The notes: a model not told the origin generated them from the sequence alone. Shown: positions 17,101 to 26,271, counted from the first letter of the stretch. The stretch: DNA of 64,000 bases from Cognatishimia sp. SS12 (GCF_028369055.1 NZ_JAQNCZ010000002.1:248001-312000), one strand, 5' to 3'. Program-made: numbers and translations.

Positions 17101-18712
17101 GGGCATGAAAGTGACCGATCTGATCGCGCGCCTGCGTCACTCTACCAAAGGCGTGACCTTGATTTCGCCACCGCCACACCACGATATCTATTCGATCGAG
17201 GATCTGGCGCAGCTGATCTATGACCTCAAGCAGATCAACCCGCGCTGCAAAGTCACCGTGAAACTGGTGGCCTCCTCGGGTGTTGGCACCATTGCGGCGG
17301 GCGTGGCCAAGGCGAAAGCAGATGTGATCCTGATTTCGGGCCACAATGGCGGCACTGGCGCCTCCCCGGCCACCTCGATCAAATATGCAGGTCTGCCATG
17401 GGAAATGGGCCTCACCGAGGCGCATCAGGTTCTGGCGATGAACAACCTGCGCGAACGTGTGACCCTGCGGACCGACGGTGGCCTGCGCACCGGGCGTGAC
17501 ATTGTGATGGCAGCGATGCTGGGCGCGGAAGAATACGGCATCGGCACCGCCGCGCTGATCGCCATGGGCTGTATCATGGTGCGTCAGTGCCAAAGCAACA
17601 CCTGCCCTGTGGGTGTCTGTACCCAGGATCAGGCGCTGCGCGATAAGTTCACGGGCAATGCCGACAAGGTTGTGAACCTGATCACCTTCTATGCGCAGGA
17701 AGTGCGCGAAATCCTCGCGTCGATTGGCGCACGTTCCATCGAAGAGGTGATTGGTCGTGCGGATCTGCTGGCGCAGGTGTCGCGGGGGTCTGCGCACCTT
17801 GATGATCTGGACCTGAACCCACTGCTCATCACGGTGAACGGTGCGGCGGAAATCGCCTATGATCGCGAAAAGCCGCGCAATGCGGTGCCAGATACGCTGG
17901 ATGCAGAAATCGTGCGCGATGCGGCGCGGTTCCTCAAGGATGGTGAGAAAATGCAGTTGTCCTACGCGGTGCAGAACACGCATCGCACCGTGGGAACCCG
18001 CACCTCAAGCCACATTGTGCAGAACTTTGGCATGCGCAACATGCTGCAAGAGGATCACCTGACCGTGAAACTCAGCGGCTCCGCAGGCCAGTCCCTTGGT
18101 GCTTTTGCTGCGCCGGGCCTCAAGATCGAAGTTACGGGCGACGCCAACGATTATGTTGGCAAAGGTCTGTCCGGGGGCACGGTTGTGGTGCGTCCTGCGA
18201 TGAACTCTCCGCTGGTGGCTGCTGAAAACACCATCATCGGCAACACCGTGCTTTACGGGGCCACAGATGGGCATCTCTTTGCCGCTGGCCGCGCAGGTGA
18301 ACGCTTTGCCGTGCGTAACTCTGGCGCCAAGGTGGTGATCGAGGGCTGCGGGGCCTGCGGTTGTGAATATATGACCGGCGGCGTCGCCGTGATCCTTGGC
18401 CGGATCGGGGCCAACTTTGGGGCCGGTATGACCGGCGGTATGGCCTATCTTTATGACCCGGATGGCACAAGCGCGCCGGTGATGAATATGGAAACCCTGG
18501 TCACGGTCCCCGTCACGGTCGATCACTGGGAGGCACAGCTGAAAGGGCTGGTGGAACGCCACCTTGCTGAGACCGGATCGCGCAAAGCTGCGGATATCTT
18601 GCAGCATTGGGATTTGGAAAAGGCCAATTTCGTGCAGGTTTGCCCGAAAGAAATGTTGCCACATCTTCCGCACCCGCTGAGCGCGGAGCCAGAGGCGATA
18701 CCCGCCGAATAA
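14174..18712 (+). CDS. gltB: Glutamate synthase large subunit GltB
   Basis: A 1512-aa alpha subunit converting glutamine plus 2-oxoglutarate to two glutamates. The class II amidotransferase domain begins at Cys34 (HSSCGVGL), the mature N-terminus after propeptide removal. The central domain and the FMN-binding synthase domain follow (TGASPATSIKYAGLPWE; 3Fe-4S cysteines in RQCQSNTCPVGVC). The C-terminal GXGXG beta-helix repeats are present (GGVAVILGRIGANFGAGMTGG). Full family length with no frameshift. It is preceded by gltD and closed by a strong terminator. Confidence 0.97.
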   Translation: MTKFDENWVRSEEAKRKYLAENGLYDESEEHSSCGVGLVVAVDGKKSRKVVEAGINALKAIWHRGAVDADGKTGDGAGIHVQIPVPFFYDQIRRTGHEPKKDELIAVGQVFLPRTDFGKQETCRTIVESEVLRMGYRIYGWRHVPVDVTCLGEKANATRPEIEQILISNSKGVDEETFERELYVIRRRIEKKAAAAGVGELYIASLSCRSIIYKGMMLAEQVAVFYPDLQDERFESSFAIYHQRYSTNTFPQWWLAQPFRMLAHNGEINTLKGNVNWMKSHEIRMASDYFGDLADDIKPIVPSGASDSAALDGVFEVFVRAGRSAPMAKTMLVPESWSKQAVELPQSWIDMYSYCNSVMEPWDGPAALAMTDGRWVCAGLDRNGLRPMRYVVTGDGLLISGSEAGMVPIEESQVVEKGALGPGQMIAVDMAEGKLYHDTEIKDKLANARPYGEWVGKIRNLDTELSKVTEKPIFTGDELRQRQIAAGYSIEELEQILAPMAEDAKEALASMGDDTPSAVLSNKYRPLSHFFRQNFSQVTNPPIDSLREFRVMSLKTRFGNLKNVLDEDGSQTEIIMLDSPFVGNAQFDALLDAFDDTVVHIDCTFPVGGKDGALRDALERIRAETEDAVRSGAGHIILSDKGQNAERVAMPMILATSAVHSHLTRKGLRTFCSLNVQSAECIDPHYFAVLIGAGATVVNAYLAEDSLADRIQRGLLDIDLTTAIARYREAIDAGLLKIMAKMGISVISSYRGGLNFEAVGLSRAMCAEYFPGMTSRISGIGVSGIQKKSESVHARGFQAESKVLPIGGFYKARKSGETHAWEAQTMHMMQAACNRASYELWKQYSAKMRSNPPIHLRDLLDIKPLGKSIPIEEVESITSIRKRFVTPGMSLGALSPEAHKTLNVAMNRIGAKSDSGEGGEDPAHFVPEPNGDNPSAKIKQVASGRFGVTAEYLNQCEELEIKVAQGAKPGEGGQLPGMKVTDLIARLRHSTKGVTLISPPPHHDIYSIEDLAQLIYDLKQINPRCKVTVKLVASSGVGTIAAGVAKAKADVILISGHNGGTGASPATSIKYAGLPWEMGLTEAHQVLAMNNLRERVTLRTDGGLRTGRDIVMAAMLGAEEYGIGTAALIAMGCIMVRQCQSNTCPVGVCTQDQALRDKFTGNADKVVNLITFYAQEVREILASIGARSIEEVIGRADLLAQVSRGSAHLDDLDLNPLLITVNGAAEIAYDREKPRNAVPDTLDAEIVRDAARFLKDGEKMQLSYAVQNTHRTVGTRTSSHIVQNFGMRNMLQEDHLTVKLSGSAGQSLGAFAAPGLKIEVTGDANDYVGKGLSGGTVVVRPAMNSPLVAAENTIIGNTVLYGATDGHLFAAGRAGERFAVRNSGAKVVIEGCGACGCEYMTGGVAVILGRIGANFGAGMTGGMAYLYDPDGTSAPVMNMETLVTVPVTVDHWEAQLKGLVERHLAETGSRKAADILQHWDLEKANFVQVCPKEMLPHLPHPLSAEPEAIPAE

Positions 18713-18727
18713 GGCAAACAACCCTGA

Positions 18728-18755
18728 AAAACCCCGCGCCATCGCGGGGTTTTTT
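18728..18755 (+). terminator. Rho-independent terminator after gltB
   Basis: A GC-rich hairpin (stem AAAACCCCGCG / CGCGGGGTTTT, short loop) with a T run, 15 nt after the gltB stop. Confidence 0.88.
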
Positions 18756-18850
18756 GTTGCAGGCGCGACACAGCAATAACAACCAAGCCGGGAAGTATTT
18801 GAAAAATACAATCATTGACTGCACTCTTTTGAACGAGGCAGGTCAATGTA

Positions 18851-19219
18851 ATGCATGTGTTTCAATCTTTTGTCGTTGGGGTATCACTGATGATTGCGCC
18901 TGTCGTGTCATCAGCGGGCCAATGCGGATACGAAACATGTTGGGGCGCGCTGGGGTTTTCCTCGGATGGGGGCACCGCCACGTCGGTTGCGCAATGGTCC
19001 CAAGAGGCCGCCTACCGAAATCTCCAGGAAAACTGCGATTGGGATTGCGGCGAGGTGCGGATGTTCAGCAACGCCTGCGCCGCCATGGCCCGTGGGGAAC
19101 GCGGCAGCTGGAGTTGGGCCGAAGCAGACAGCGTGCGCCGCGCCAAGGCGACGGCCGTGCAGCTTTGCGGCGACCGCACCATCAATTGCAAAGTCATCGT
19201 CGCGGCCTGCTCTCGTTAA
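18851..19219 (+). CDS. Small secreted DUF4189-like protein
   Basis: A 122-aa protein with a signal peptide (residues 1-22, cleavage near SSAGQ). The mature part has paired cysteines and the alternating small/aromatic pattern of DUF4189 proteins: CWGALGFSSDGGTATS, AAYRNLQENCDWDCG, FSNACAAMARGE, CKVIVAACS. Such proteins are extracytoplasmic, disulfide-rich and of unknown function. It stands alone between the gltB terminator and mtgA. Family assignment is by pattern and is moderately secure. No function can be stated. Confidence 0.75.
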   Translation: MHVFQSFVVGVSLMIAPVVSSAGQCGYETCWGALGFSSDGGTATSVAQWSQEAAYRNLQENCDWDCGEVRMFSNACAAMARGERGSWSWAEADSVRRAKATAVQLCGDRTINCKVIVAACSR

Positions 19220-19285
19220 CGGATAGAAGAGTTGCGCCGCGCGCCGGACCTGCTTATTCCGAAAGGCAGGGGCAGAGCAGAGACT

Positions 19286-20002
19286 ATGGCCAAGAAAAAG
19301 AGCGCAAAAAAACAGAAACTCAGCTGGCGCGCGCGCCAGACCCAACGTCTACGCCGCTGGGGCCTGCGCACTGCGATCTGGGCGGTGTCGTTGTTTATTT
19401 TTGCGGTCCTGATTTTCACGGTGATCAACCCGCCAACCACCTACACCATGCTATCGGAAAAACGCCGCCTGGGCGCGATTGATCAAGATTGGGTGCCGAT
19501 GGAAGCGATCGCCCCGGTTATGGCCCGCGCTGTTGTGGCAGCGGAAGATGCGAATTTTTGCGATCATTGGGGGTTTGACGTCAAGGCGATCCGCGCCGCG
19601 ATTGAGGCCGGAGGCGCACGCGGTGCCTCGACCATCAGTCAGCAAACCGTCAAGAATGTCTATCTCTGGCAAGGGCGCAGCTGGCTGCGCAAAGCGCTGG
19701 AGGCCAGCATCACCCCGGTTGTCGAATTGGCCTGGAGCAAGCGGCGCATTTTGGAAATCTATCTGAATATCGCGGAATTTGACGAGGGCGTGTTTGGCGT
19801 CGAAGCCGCCGCGCAGCATTATTTCGGCGTGCCGCCCGATCGGTTGAGCGCCCGGCAGGCGGCGCGGCTTGCTTCGGTCTTGCCGGCCCCAAAGCAGCGC
19901 TCTGCCAGCCGCCCGACAACGTCACAGGTGCGGCGCATTGCGGCGATCATGGATGGCGCCGCCACCATCGACCGCGACGGGCGCGCGCGCTGTTTTCAGT
20001 GA
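19286..20002 (+). CDS. mtgA: Monofunctional peptidoglycan glycosyltransferase MtgA
   Basis: A 238-aa GT51 transglycosylase that polymerises lipid II glycan strands. A basic N-terminus (KKKSAKKQK) and one membrane helix (residues ~28-50) are followed by the family motifs: AAEDANFCDHWGFD with the catalytic Glu, GASTISQQTVKN, and KRRILEIYLNIAEF. No transpeptidase domain follows, so it is the monofunctional type. The ATG at 19286 was chosen because it gives the usual short cytoplasmic tail. The frame upstream lacks similarity. Function complements class A penicillin-binding proteins. Confidence 0.94.
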   Translation: MAKKKSAKKQKLSWRARQTQRLRRWGLRTAIWAVSLFIFAVLIFTVINPPTTYTMLSEKRRLGAIDQDWVPMEAIAPVMARAVVAAEDANFCDHWGFDVKAIRAAIEAGGARGASTISQQTVKNVYLWQGRSWLRKALEASITPVVELAWSKRRILEIYLNIAEFDEGVFGVEAAAQHYFGVPPDRLSARQAARLASVLPAPKQRSASRPTTSQVRRIAAIMDGAATIDRDGRARCFQ

Positions 20003-20102
20003 TCGCACTGTGCCAATTCCCGCGCGCGGATCATTCGCGTGTTGAAACCCCGCGATGATTTCGGCAATTAAGAGATAGCTCCTTTCACTTTTGGATTTCG
20101 CA

Positions 20103-20768
20103 ATGGCCCGCTTGTTTCATGTTCCGCTGTCCCCGTTTTGCCGCAAGGTCCGGCTGAGCCTTGCCGAAAAGAAGATCGAATGCGAGTTGGTGGAAGAGCG
20201 GTACTGGGAGCAGGACCCAGATTTTCTGCGCCGTAATCCCGCGGGCAAAGTGCCGGTTCTGAAACTTGACGATATCATGATGGCCGAAAGCGCCGCGATC
20301 TGTGAATATCTGGAAGAGGCGTATCCAGAGCCCTCGTTGATGCCCAAAGGCAGCGCCGCCCGCTTGGAAGTGCGCCGCCTGGTCAGCTGGTTTGATGACA
20401 AATTTCACAACGAAGTCACCAGCAAGCTGCTGTATGAGCGGGTGAACCGAAAGGTGCAGGGCACCGGGTATCCGGACAGTGCCAATGTCAAAGCCGGTGC
20501 CAAAGCGATCAAATATCATCTGGATTATCTCGCCTGGCTGCTGGATCATCGCCGTTGGCTCGCCGGGGATTCCATGACTTTGGCGGATTTTGCAGCCGCG
20601 GCGCATCTGTCCTCGCTGGATTACATCAGCGATGTGGATTGGAACCGATCGGAGGCGGTCAAGGATTGGTACGCAAAAATCAAATCGCGCCCCGCCTTTC
20701 GTTCCATTCTGGCCGATCAGGTGCCGGGTTTCCCGCCGCCGCCGCATTATGCTGACCTTGATTTCTAA
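20103..20768 (+). CDS. Glutathione S-transferase family protein
   Basis: A 221-aa cytosolic GST fold. The N-terminal thioredoxin-like half carries the catalytic-type SPFCRKVRLSL and the cis-proline/glutathione region KVPVLKLDDIMMAESAAICEYLEE. The helical C-terminal half carries MTLADFAAAAHLSSLDYI. It probably conjugates or reduces small electrophiles or disulfides with glutathione. The ATG at 20103 is preferred over an in-frame TTG four codons upstream. It lies 48 nt before queG and is probably co-transcribed with it. Confidence 0.9.
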   Translation: MARLFHVPLSPFCRKVRLSLAEKKIECELVEERYWEQDPDFLRRNPAGKVPVLKLDDIMMAESAAICEYLEEAYPEPSLMPKGSAARLEVRRLVSWFDDKFHNEVTSKLLYERVNRKVQGTGYPDSANVKAGAKAIKYHLDYLAWLLDHRRWLAGDSMTLADFAAAAHLSSLDYISDVDWNRSEAVKDWYAKIKSRPAFRSILADQVPGFPPPPHYADLDF

Positions 20769-20816
20769 AGCGCGCCGCTTGCGCCGTGTTGTTGTGCTCG
20801 TCGCGGGCGGCGTTCG

Positions 20817-21875
20817 ATGAGCGGCGGCGTATTGAACCTGAAGGCACGTCTGATCAAAGAAGCCGATGCCATCGGCTTTGATCTCTGCCGGATCTGTCGC
20901 CCCGATGCGGTGCCGCAAGTGCCGGCGGATCTCGATGGGTTTCTGGCCAAAGGGTATCACGGGCAGATGGGCTGGCTGGCCGAACGCACCCAATGGCGCG
21001 CCAATCCGGCCGCGCTCTGGCCCGAGGCGCGCTCGGTCATCATGCTGGGGGAAAGCTACACACCCAAACACGACCCGCGCGCGGTGCACAGCAGGGCGGA
21101 TCGCGGCGCAATATCGGTCTATGCGCAGAACAAGGATTACCACGACCTTGTCAAGAAACGTCTCAAACGGCTGGCGCGCTGGCTGATCGCAGAAACCAAT
21201 CCGGAGGTTGCGGTCAAGGTTTTCGTCGATACGGCCCCCGTGCCGGAAAAGCCGCTCGGGCAGGCCGCAGGGCTCGGCTGGCAGGGCAAACATACCAATC
21301 TTGTCAGCCGCGAATTGGGATCCTGGTTCTTTATTGGTTCTGTGTTCACAACGCTGGAAATCGACCCTGATCCTGCGGAAATTGACCATTGCGGGTCGTG
21401 CAGGGCCTGTCTGGATGCTTGCCCAACCAAGGCCTTTCCCGCGCCCTACCAGATTGATGCGCGGCGCTGCATTTCGTATCTTACCATTGAGCATCACGGC
21501 CCGGTGGACGAAGATCTGCGGCCCCTTTTGGGCAATCGCATCTATGGGTGTGATGATTGTCTGGCCGCCTGTCCCTGGAACAAATTCGCCGTTGATGCTC
21601 GCGAGATACGGTATCACGCGCGCGATGATCTGATCGCGCCGCCGCTTGCAGAATTGGCGGCGCTGGACGATGCGGCGTTCCGTGCGAAATTTGCCGGCTC
21701 GCCGATCAAACGCATCGGGCGCGGACGCTTTGTGCGCAACGTTCTCTATGCGATGGGCAACTCTGGCGACCGGGCGCATATGGCGCAAGCCACGGCGCTG
21801 ATTGCAGACGACGACCCGGTTGTCGCGGATGCGGCCCGCTGGGCTGCGGCGCAGCTTTCCCGCGCCGCAGACTAA
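20817..21875 (+). CDS. queG: Epoxyqueuosine reductase QueG
   Basis: A 352-aa enzyme that reduces epoxyqueuosine to queuosine in tRNA, using cobalamin and two 4Fe-4S clusters. Both ferredoxin motifs are present: [16 protein letters not shown] and [14 protein letters not shown], with the shared-cysteine arrangement typical of QueG. The N-terminal cobalamin-binding part ([21 protein letters not shown]) and a C-terminal HEAT-like segment are intact. It follows the GST gene and is convergent with msrA (no gap). Confidence 0.95.
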   Translation: MSGGVLNLKARLIKEADAIGFDLCRICRPDAVPQVPADLDGFLAKGYHGQMGWLAERTQWRANPAALWPEARSVIMLGESYTPKHDPRAVHSRADRGAISVYAQNKDYHDLVKKRLKRLARWLIAETNPEVAVKVFVDTAPVPEKPLGQAAGLGWQGKHTNLVSRELGSWFFIGSVFTTLEIDPDPAEIDHCGSCRACLDACPTKAFPAPYQIDARRCISYLTIEHHGPVDEDLRPLLGNRIYGCDDCLAACPWNKFAVDAREIRYHARDDLIAPPLAELAALDDAAFRAKFAGSPIKRIGRGRFVRNVLYAMGNSGDRAHMAQATALIADDDPVVADAARWAAAQLSRAAD

Positions 21876-22376
21876 TCAGGCGTCGCGCTTTGGCAGTTTC
21901 CAATCAGGCCGGGGGAAGTGGCAGGTGTAACCGCCCCTGTTCTTTTCCAGATAATCCTGGTGATAGTCTTCTGCTTCCCAGAAATCGCCGACTGGTGCCA
22001 ATTCCGTCACGACCTTGCCCGGCCATAGCCCGGAGGCGTCCACATCGGCAATGGTGTCTTCGGCCACGGATTTCTGCGAGTCATCTTCATAGAAAATCGC
22101 AGAGCGATAGGACGTGCCGATATCGTTGCCTTGCCGGTTGACGGTTGTCGGGTCATGGATCTGAAAGAAAAACTCCAGAATGTCGCGATAGCTCGTTTTG
22201 GCCGGATCAAACAGGATCTCGATCGCTTCGGCATGGGTGCCATGATTGCGATAGGTGGCGTTTTCCACGTCGCCACCAGAATAGCCGACACGGGTGCTGA
22301 TCACACCGGGTTGCCGCCGGATGAGATCCTGCATACCCCAGAAACATCCCCCGGCCAGAACTGCGCGTTCGCTCAT
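21876..22376 (-). CDS. msrA: Peptide methionine-S-sulfoxide reductase MsrA
   Basis: A 166-aa enzyme reducing the S-epimer of methionine sulfoxide. The active-site motif GGCFWG places the catalytic cysteine at Cys11. [20 protein letters not shown] and the QIHDPT segment are conserved. There is no signal peptide, so it acts in the cytoplasm. Its start overlaps the msrB stop by 4 bases, so the pair is translationally coupled and covers both sulfoxide epimers. Confidence 0.96.
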   Translation of the reverse strand: MSERAVLAGGCFWGMQDLIRRQPGVISTRVGYSGGDVENATYRNHGTHAEAIEILFDPAKTSYRDILEFFFQIHDPTTVNRQGNDIGTSYRSAIFYEDDSQKSVAEDTIADVDASGLWPGKVVTELAPVGDFWEAEDYHQDYLEKNRGGYTCHFPRPDWKLPKRDA

Positions 22377-22816
22377 GTCACGTCCTCAACTTGGTTCAGA
22401 TAGGCACCGTAGCCCTCGGCCTCCATATCATCGCGATGAATGAAGCGGAGTGCAGCCGAGTTGATGCAATAGCGCAGCCCGCCGCGATCGGCTGGGCCAT
22501 CGGGGAATACATGGCCCAGATGGCTGTCCCCGTGTTTAGAGCGAACCTCAGTGCGCACCATCCCGTGCGATCTGTCGTGATGTTCGGTGACATTCTCGAT
22601 CGGCTTTGTGAAGCTAGGCCAGCCACAGCCAGAATCGTATTTGTCACCGCTTGCAAACAGCGGCTCGCCGGACACGACATCAACATAGATGCCCGGTTCC
22701 TTGTTGCGCAGCAATCGGCCGCTGCCGGGGCGCTCTGTTCCATTTTCCTGAGTGACCCAGCGCTGTTCATCCGTAAGGGCGGCAATCGCTGCCGGATCTT
22801 TGGTATATTTGGTCAC
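22373..22816 (-). CDS. msrB: Peptide methionine-R-sulfoxide reductase MsrB (zinc-less type)
   Basis: A 147-aa MsrB. The catalytic cysteine is in [11 protein letters not shown], the substrate pocket is GWPSF and [10 protein letters not shown] is conserved. The two CxxC zinc motifs of the structural-zinc class are missing: the positions read VVSG before EPLF and RSKHG before DSHLGH. The Cys in DSGCGWPSF is available as a recycling residue. It is the first gene of the msrB-msrA unit. Loss of the zinc site is known in part of the family, so this is a variant rather than damage. Confidence 0.94.
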   Translation of the reverse strand: MTKYTKDPAAIAALTDEQRWVTQENGTERPGSGRLLRNKEPGIYVDVVSGEPLFASGDKYDSGCGWPSFTKPIENVTEHHDRSHGMVRTEVRSKHGDSHLGHVFPDGPADRGGLRYCINSAALRFIHRDDMEAEGYGAYLNQVEDVT

Positions 22817-22908
22817 TTGGCACTCCTTCGGTTGGGTCTGCCAGCACTAAATGGTGTGGTGGTTCGAAATTCAAACCTATATTTCAACCCGCTGACCCAA
22901 GCGTGAAC

Positions 22909-23316
22909 TTAGGCCAGCGCTGCCGTCAATGCCGCATCCATCAACGCTTTGATCTGTGACGTGCTGGTCCCGGCCACGATGCGCCCCAGTTCGCGATCCC
23001 CTTTCAGCGCCACCAGGGTCGAGCGGCGCGGAATACGCAAGTCGCGCACCAGATCTGAGCGCCCATATTCATCCCAATCAACATCAATGAAAACGATCTG
23101 GTCTTCGTAAGCGGCATTTTCGGCCTTCAAGGCAGAGATCACCTTTTCCTGCGCCCGGCAGGTGGTGCACCAGCTGGCTTTGAAATCCAGAAATACCGTG
23201 TCGCCGGCGGCCAAATGTTTGCGCACCAAGCCGGGCGTATAGGCGGTGGACGACCCCGCAATTTGTGGCGCGATCAGCGCGCCGGTTGCAAGTATGCAAA
23301 ATTGACGTCGGTCCAT
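22909..23316 (-). CDS. Exported thioredoxin-like protein, DsbD-gamma type
   Basis: A 135-aa protein with an N-terminal twin-arginine-like signal (MDRRQFCILATGALIA) and a thioredoxin fold with the redox motif ASWCTTC (Cys50, Cys53). The sequence around the motif resembles the C-terminal gamma domain of DsbD more than general thioredoxin. It lies 12 nt downstream of a CcdA-type electron transporter on the same strand. Together they look like a split DsbD system passing reducing power to the periplasm. Tat export is inferred from the RRxF motif alone. Confidence 0.82.
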   Translation of the reverse strand: MDRRQFCILATGALIAPQIAGSSTAYTPGLVRKHLAAGDTVFLDFKASWCTTCRAQEKVISALKAENAAYEDQIVFIDVDWDEYGRSDLVRDLRIPRRSTLVALKGDRELGRIVAGTSTSQIKALMDAALTAALA

Positions 23317-23328
23317 GAGGAACCTCCT

Positions 23329-24042
23329 TTACAGCGAAACAGACAAATCCAATAGCCAAAGCGGCATGTGATCCAGCAGCCAGGCTTCGATAACGTGGTG
23401 CCAGCCCAAAAATAGCGCGAGGCCCACCAAGACAAAAACGCCCCCCATCACAGGCCGGGCGATCAGTGCGAGCTTTTGCATCGTGGCGCGCCGGTTCACA
23501 AGAAACCCGCGTGCGCCATATCCAAGCGCAAGGATAAGCGTTGAAACACCAAGCGCGAAAAACCCCATAATTGTCGCCGCCCGCGCGAGGCTCTCGCCTT
23601 GACTGGCAAGCGCAATGGCCCCGCCCAGGGTCGGGCCGATACAGGGGCTCCAGACCGCACCGAGCAGTAGCCCGCTGACAAACTGGCCGGAGCTGCGCGC
23701 AGGATCGACATGGTTAAGCTGCCCATCTGCCCGCGCCGATACGCCAGCGGTTGCGCTGGCAAACCGCGCGGACAATTGCGGGATCAAAAGTATCGCCCCA
23801 AACCCGATCATCATTAGCGCGCCGGCCTGCGCCAGATCATCCACCGAAATGCCAAGCGTATAGCCCAGGGTGGTCACGGCCATGCCCAGAACCACAAAAG
23901 AGAGGCTCATTCCTGCCGCAAGCAAGAGCGGGCCGCGTGGGCTGGCCTGCAACGCCGTCGCCAGCACAATGGGCAGCACCGGCACGACGCAGGGGTTTAT
24001 CAGGGTCAAAAGACCCGCCAGATATGCAAAAATGAACTCCAC
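23329..24042 (-). CDS. CcdA/DsbD-beta type thiol-disulfide electron transporter
   Basis: A 237-aa polytopic protein with six hydrophobic segments. It carries the two conserved redox cysteines in proline contexts (INPCVVPVLPI near the N-terminus; WSPCIGPTLGG mid-protein), as in CcdA and the DsbD membrane domain. These move electrons from cytoplasmic thioredoxin across the membrane. The GTG at 24042 begins the conserved EFIFAYLAGLL segment. The longer open frame to 24144 reads basic, non-membrane sequence and is not favoured. Paired with the exported thioredoxin downstream. Confidence 0.88.
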   Translation of the reverse strand: MEFIFAYLAGLLTLINPCVVPVLPIVLATALQASPRGPLLLAAGMSLSFVVLGMAVTTLGYTLGISVDDLAQAGALMMIGFGAILLIPQLSARFASATAGVSARADGQLNHVDPARSSGQFVSGLLLGAVWSPCIGPTLGGAIALASQGESLARAATIMGFFALGVSTLILALGYGARGFLVNRRATMQKLALIARPVMGGVFVLVGLALFLGWHHVIEAWLLDHMPLWLLDLSVSL

Positions 24043-24252
24043 GCCTGTAAGATGACGGTCTGGACGTGAAAATCCATGACAAATGCGGTGCCACCCGGTC
24101 AACATTCTGTGTTTGCGCGCTGGGTCGATCCTATGTGGGCGCAAAGTGGGCGCAAAAATTGGTATGCTCAGTTTTATCGATTTTGGTCATTTCAACATGA
24201 CCAGAGGCGGGATAGCCTTGTTTCGCAGCTGTCAGCAGCAAGGAGCGCGCGC

Positions 24253-26268
24253 ATGTCCCAACCGATCACGACAAAGCCCAGTGTTTGCCCGTTGGATTGC
24301 CCTGATACCTGTAGCCTTTCGGTCGACATTGCCGATGGGCAGATCGTCAAGCTGCGCGGCTCGCATGCCAACCCTTATACGGCGGGCGTGATTTGCAACA
24401 AAGTGGCGCGCTATTACCCCGATTTCGTACACGGCCCACATCGGCTGCGTCATCCCTTGCGGAAAACGCCCAAGGGGTTTGCGCGGATCAGTTGGGAAGA
24501 GGCATTGGATCTGGTCCATGCCGGCTTTTCCAAAGCCATCGCGCAGCACGGGCCGCAAAGCGTGTTGCCGTTTAACTACGCCGGCCCCCATGGTGAATTG
24601 GCCGGTGCCTCGATGGACCGGCGGTTTTTCAACCGTCTTGGCGCATCAGAGCTGGCGCGTGGGCCGCTGTGTGGCGGGGTGCGTGGCGCGGCCTACGAAA
24701 GCCTCTATGGCGCTGTTCCGGGCATGCCCCCGGCGCAGGCCGTTGACAGCGATCTGATTGTGATCTGGGGCAGCAACATTTCGGTGTCCAGCTTGCATGT
24801 GATGCGCGTTCTGAAAGCGGCGCGCCAGAAAGGCGCGCGCGTTGTGGTGATTGACCCCAAGTGTACGAAAGTGGCCGAACAGGCCGACATGTTTTTGCAG
24901 GTGCAGCCCGGCACAGATGTGGTGTTGGGACTGGCGCTGGCCGCAGAGCTTGCCCGTCGCGATGCGCTGGATCAGGACTTCATCGCCGCCTGGGTTCACG
25001 AGAGCGCGGCCTATTTACGCCATGCGGCACAGTATTCATCGGCGCATGCCGCGCAGATCTGTGGTGTATCCGAGACTGATTTTGCAAAGCTGGTCGATTG
25101 GATTAGCACGGCGCGCGCCATGGCGACTGCGGTGGGCGTCGGCCTTGAGCGCAGCGCTTCGGGTGGGGCTGCTTTGCGCGCGGCGATGGCGCTCAATGCT
25201 CTGACCGGACAACATGGACGGCCCGGTGCCGGGGTGATTGCAAAATCCGGTGCCCATGTTCCCAAAACCTCCGCGCGGTTGCAGGCCCCGCATCTGCGCC
25301 GCGATCCGGCGCGGGTGATCAACATTTTGGACGTCCCGAACGAGATTCTCGATCGCGCACAGCAGGTGCCGATCTCTGCGGTCATGGTCTACAACCACAA
25401 CCCGGTTGCCACCCACCCAGATCAGGACAATGTCATGCGCGCGCTCAGTCACCCTGACGTGTTTGTTGTGGGCTGCGATGTCGTGATGACCAACACGATG
25501 GCGCTGTGTGATGTTGTTTTGCCCGCGGCGAGCCATTTTGAACATCATGATATCTTTGGTGCCTACGGGCAGAACTATCTGCAACGTGCGGCCCCGGTGA
25601 TGGACCCGGTGGGTGAGAGCCTGCCGAACACCGAGATTTTCCGCCGTCTTGCGGCTCGATTTGCTTTTTTAGAGCCTAATTTTCAGGACAGTGATGCGGC
25701 TCTGATGACGCAGGCGTTCGCGATTTCAGGCCCCGATAACGCGGCGCTTGATCAGGGTCTTGCGGTTGCGTTTGGCGGCTCTGATGGCAGGGATCAGATC
25801 CTGTGCCGCGATCTTGCGCCAAAGACACCAACCGGCAAGATAGAGTTGTTTTCTGCTGAATTAGAGTCGAAATTTGCGGCCGGATTGCCAAACCACCGTG
25901 TCGTGCCTCGGCCTTATCCTTTGCGGGTGATTTCCCCGTCTTCGGAAAAACGCATTAACGCGACCTTTGGCGGGCATGCGGCCTCTTCCGGGGTCGAAAT
26001 GATGGAGATGCACCCAGAGGATGCGGCAGTCCGGGGCCTGCAGGATGGCGATAGTATTGCCGTATGGAATGCGCTGGCGGAAATTCGGTTGCGGGTGAAG
26101 ATCACCGATAAGGTTCAGCCCGGCGTGACATATGTCGCCAAAGGCGCATGGCGACATAATGGCGGCGGGACCATCAATGCATTGATCGCCTCTGATCAAC
26201 GATGTGACCTGATTTCAGGGGCGGCCTATAACGACACCTTTGTGGATGTCCGCGCCGTGCAGGAGTGA
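24253..26268 (+). CDS. Molybdopterin (bis-MGD) oxidoreductase
   Basis: A 671-aa enzyme of the DMSO reductase superfamily. The N-terminal 4Fe-4S ligands are visible in CPLDCPDTC with a fourth Cys in GVICNKVARY. Cofactor-binding segments include DLIVIWGSNISVSSLHVMR, VVIDPKCTKVAEQAD and the C-terminal molydopterin dinucleotide-binding domain (ARGLQDGD-like region, WRHNGGGTINAL). No Tat signal is present, so it is cytoplasmic. The ATG at 24253 follows an AAGGAG ribosome site. No partner Fe-S or membrane subunit is adjacent. The substrate is unknown. Confidence 0.9.
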   Translation: MSQPITTKPSVCPLDCPDTCSLSVDIADGQIVKLRGSHANPYTAGVICNKVARYYPDFVHGPHRLRHPLRKTPKGFARISWEEALDLVHAGFSKAIAQHGPQSVLPFNYAGPHGELAGASMDRRFFNRLGASELARGPLCGGVRGAAYESLYGAVPGMPPAQAVDSDLIVIWGSNISVSSLHVMRVLKAARQKGARVVVIDPKCTKVAEQADMFLQVQPGTDVVLGLALAAELARRDALDQDFIAAWVHESAAYLRHAAQYSSAHAAQICGVSETDFAKLVDWISTARAMATAVGVGLERSASGGAALRAAMALNALTGQHGRPGAGVIAKSGAHVPKTSARLQAPHLRRDPARVINILDVPNEILDRAQQVPISAVMVYNHNPVATHPDQDNVMRALSHPDVFVVGCDVVMTNTMALCDVVLPAASHFEHHDIFGAYGQNYLQRAAPVMDPVGESLPNTEIFRRLAARFAFLEPNFQDSDAALMTQAFAISGPDNAALDQGLAVAFGGSDGRDQILCRDLAPKTPTGKIELFSAELESKFAAGLPNHRVVPRPYPLRVISPSSEKRINATFGGHAASSGVEMMEMHPEDAAVRGLQDGDSIAVWNALAEIRLRVKITDKVQPGVTYVAKGAWRHNGGGTINALIASDQRCDLISGAAYNDTFVDVRAVQE

Positions 26269-26271
26269 TAT

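Noticed and set aside
16916-17983. A 355-codon open frame antisense to gltB
   Set aside because: It lies wholly inside gltB, which is intact and conserved at this point. There is no ribosome site or family similarity.
18607-19482. A 291-codon plus-strand frame from the gltB end across to mtgA
   Set aside because: It crosses the gltB terminator and overlaps two better-supported genes in other frames.
20085-21788. A 567-codon open frame on the minus strand opposite the GST gene and queG
   Set aside because: Both plus-strand genes are well-supported families. The antisense product has low-complexity basic composition and spans two genes.
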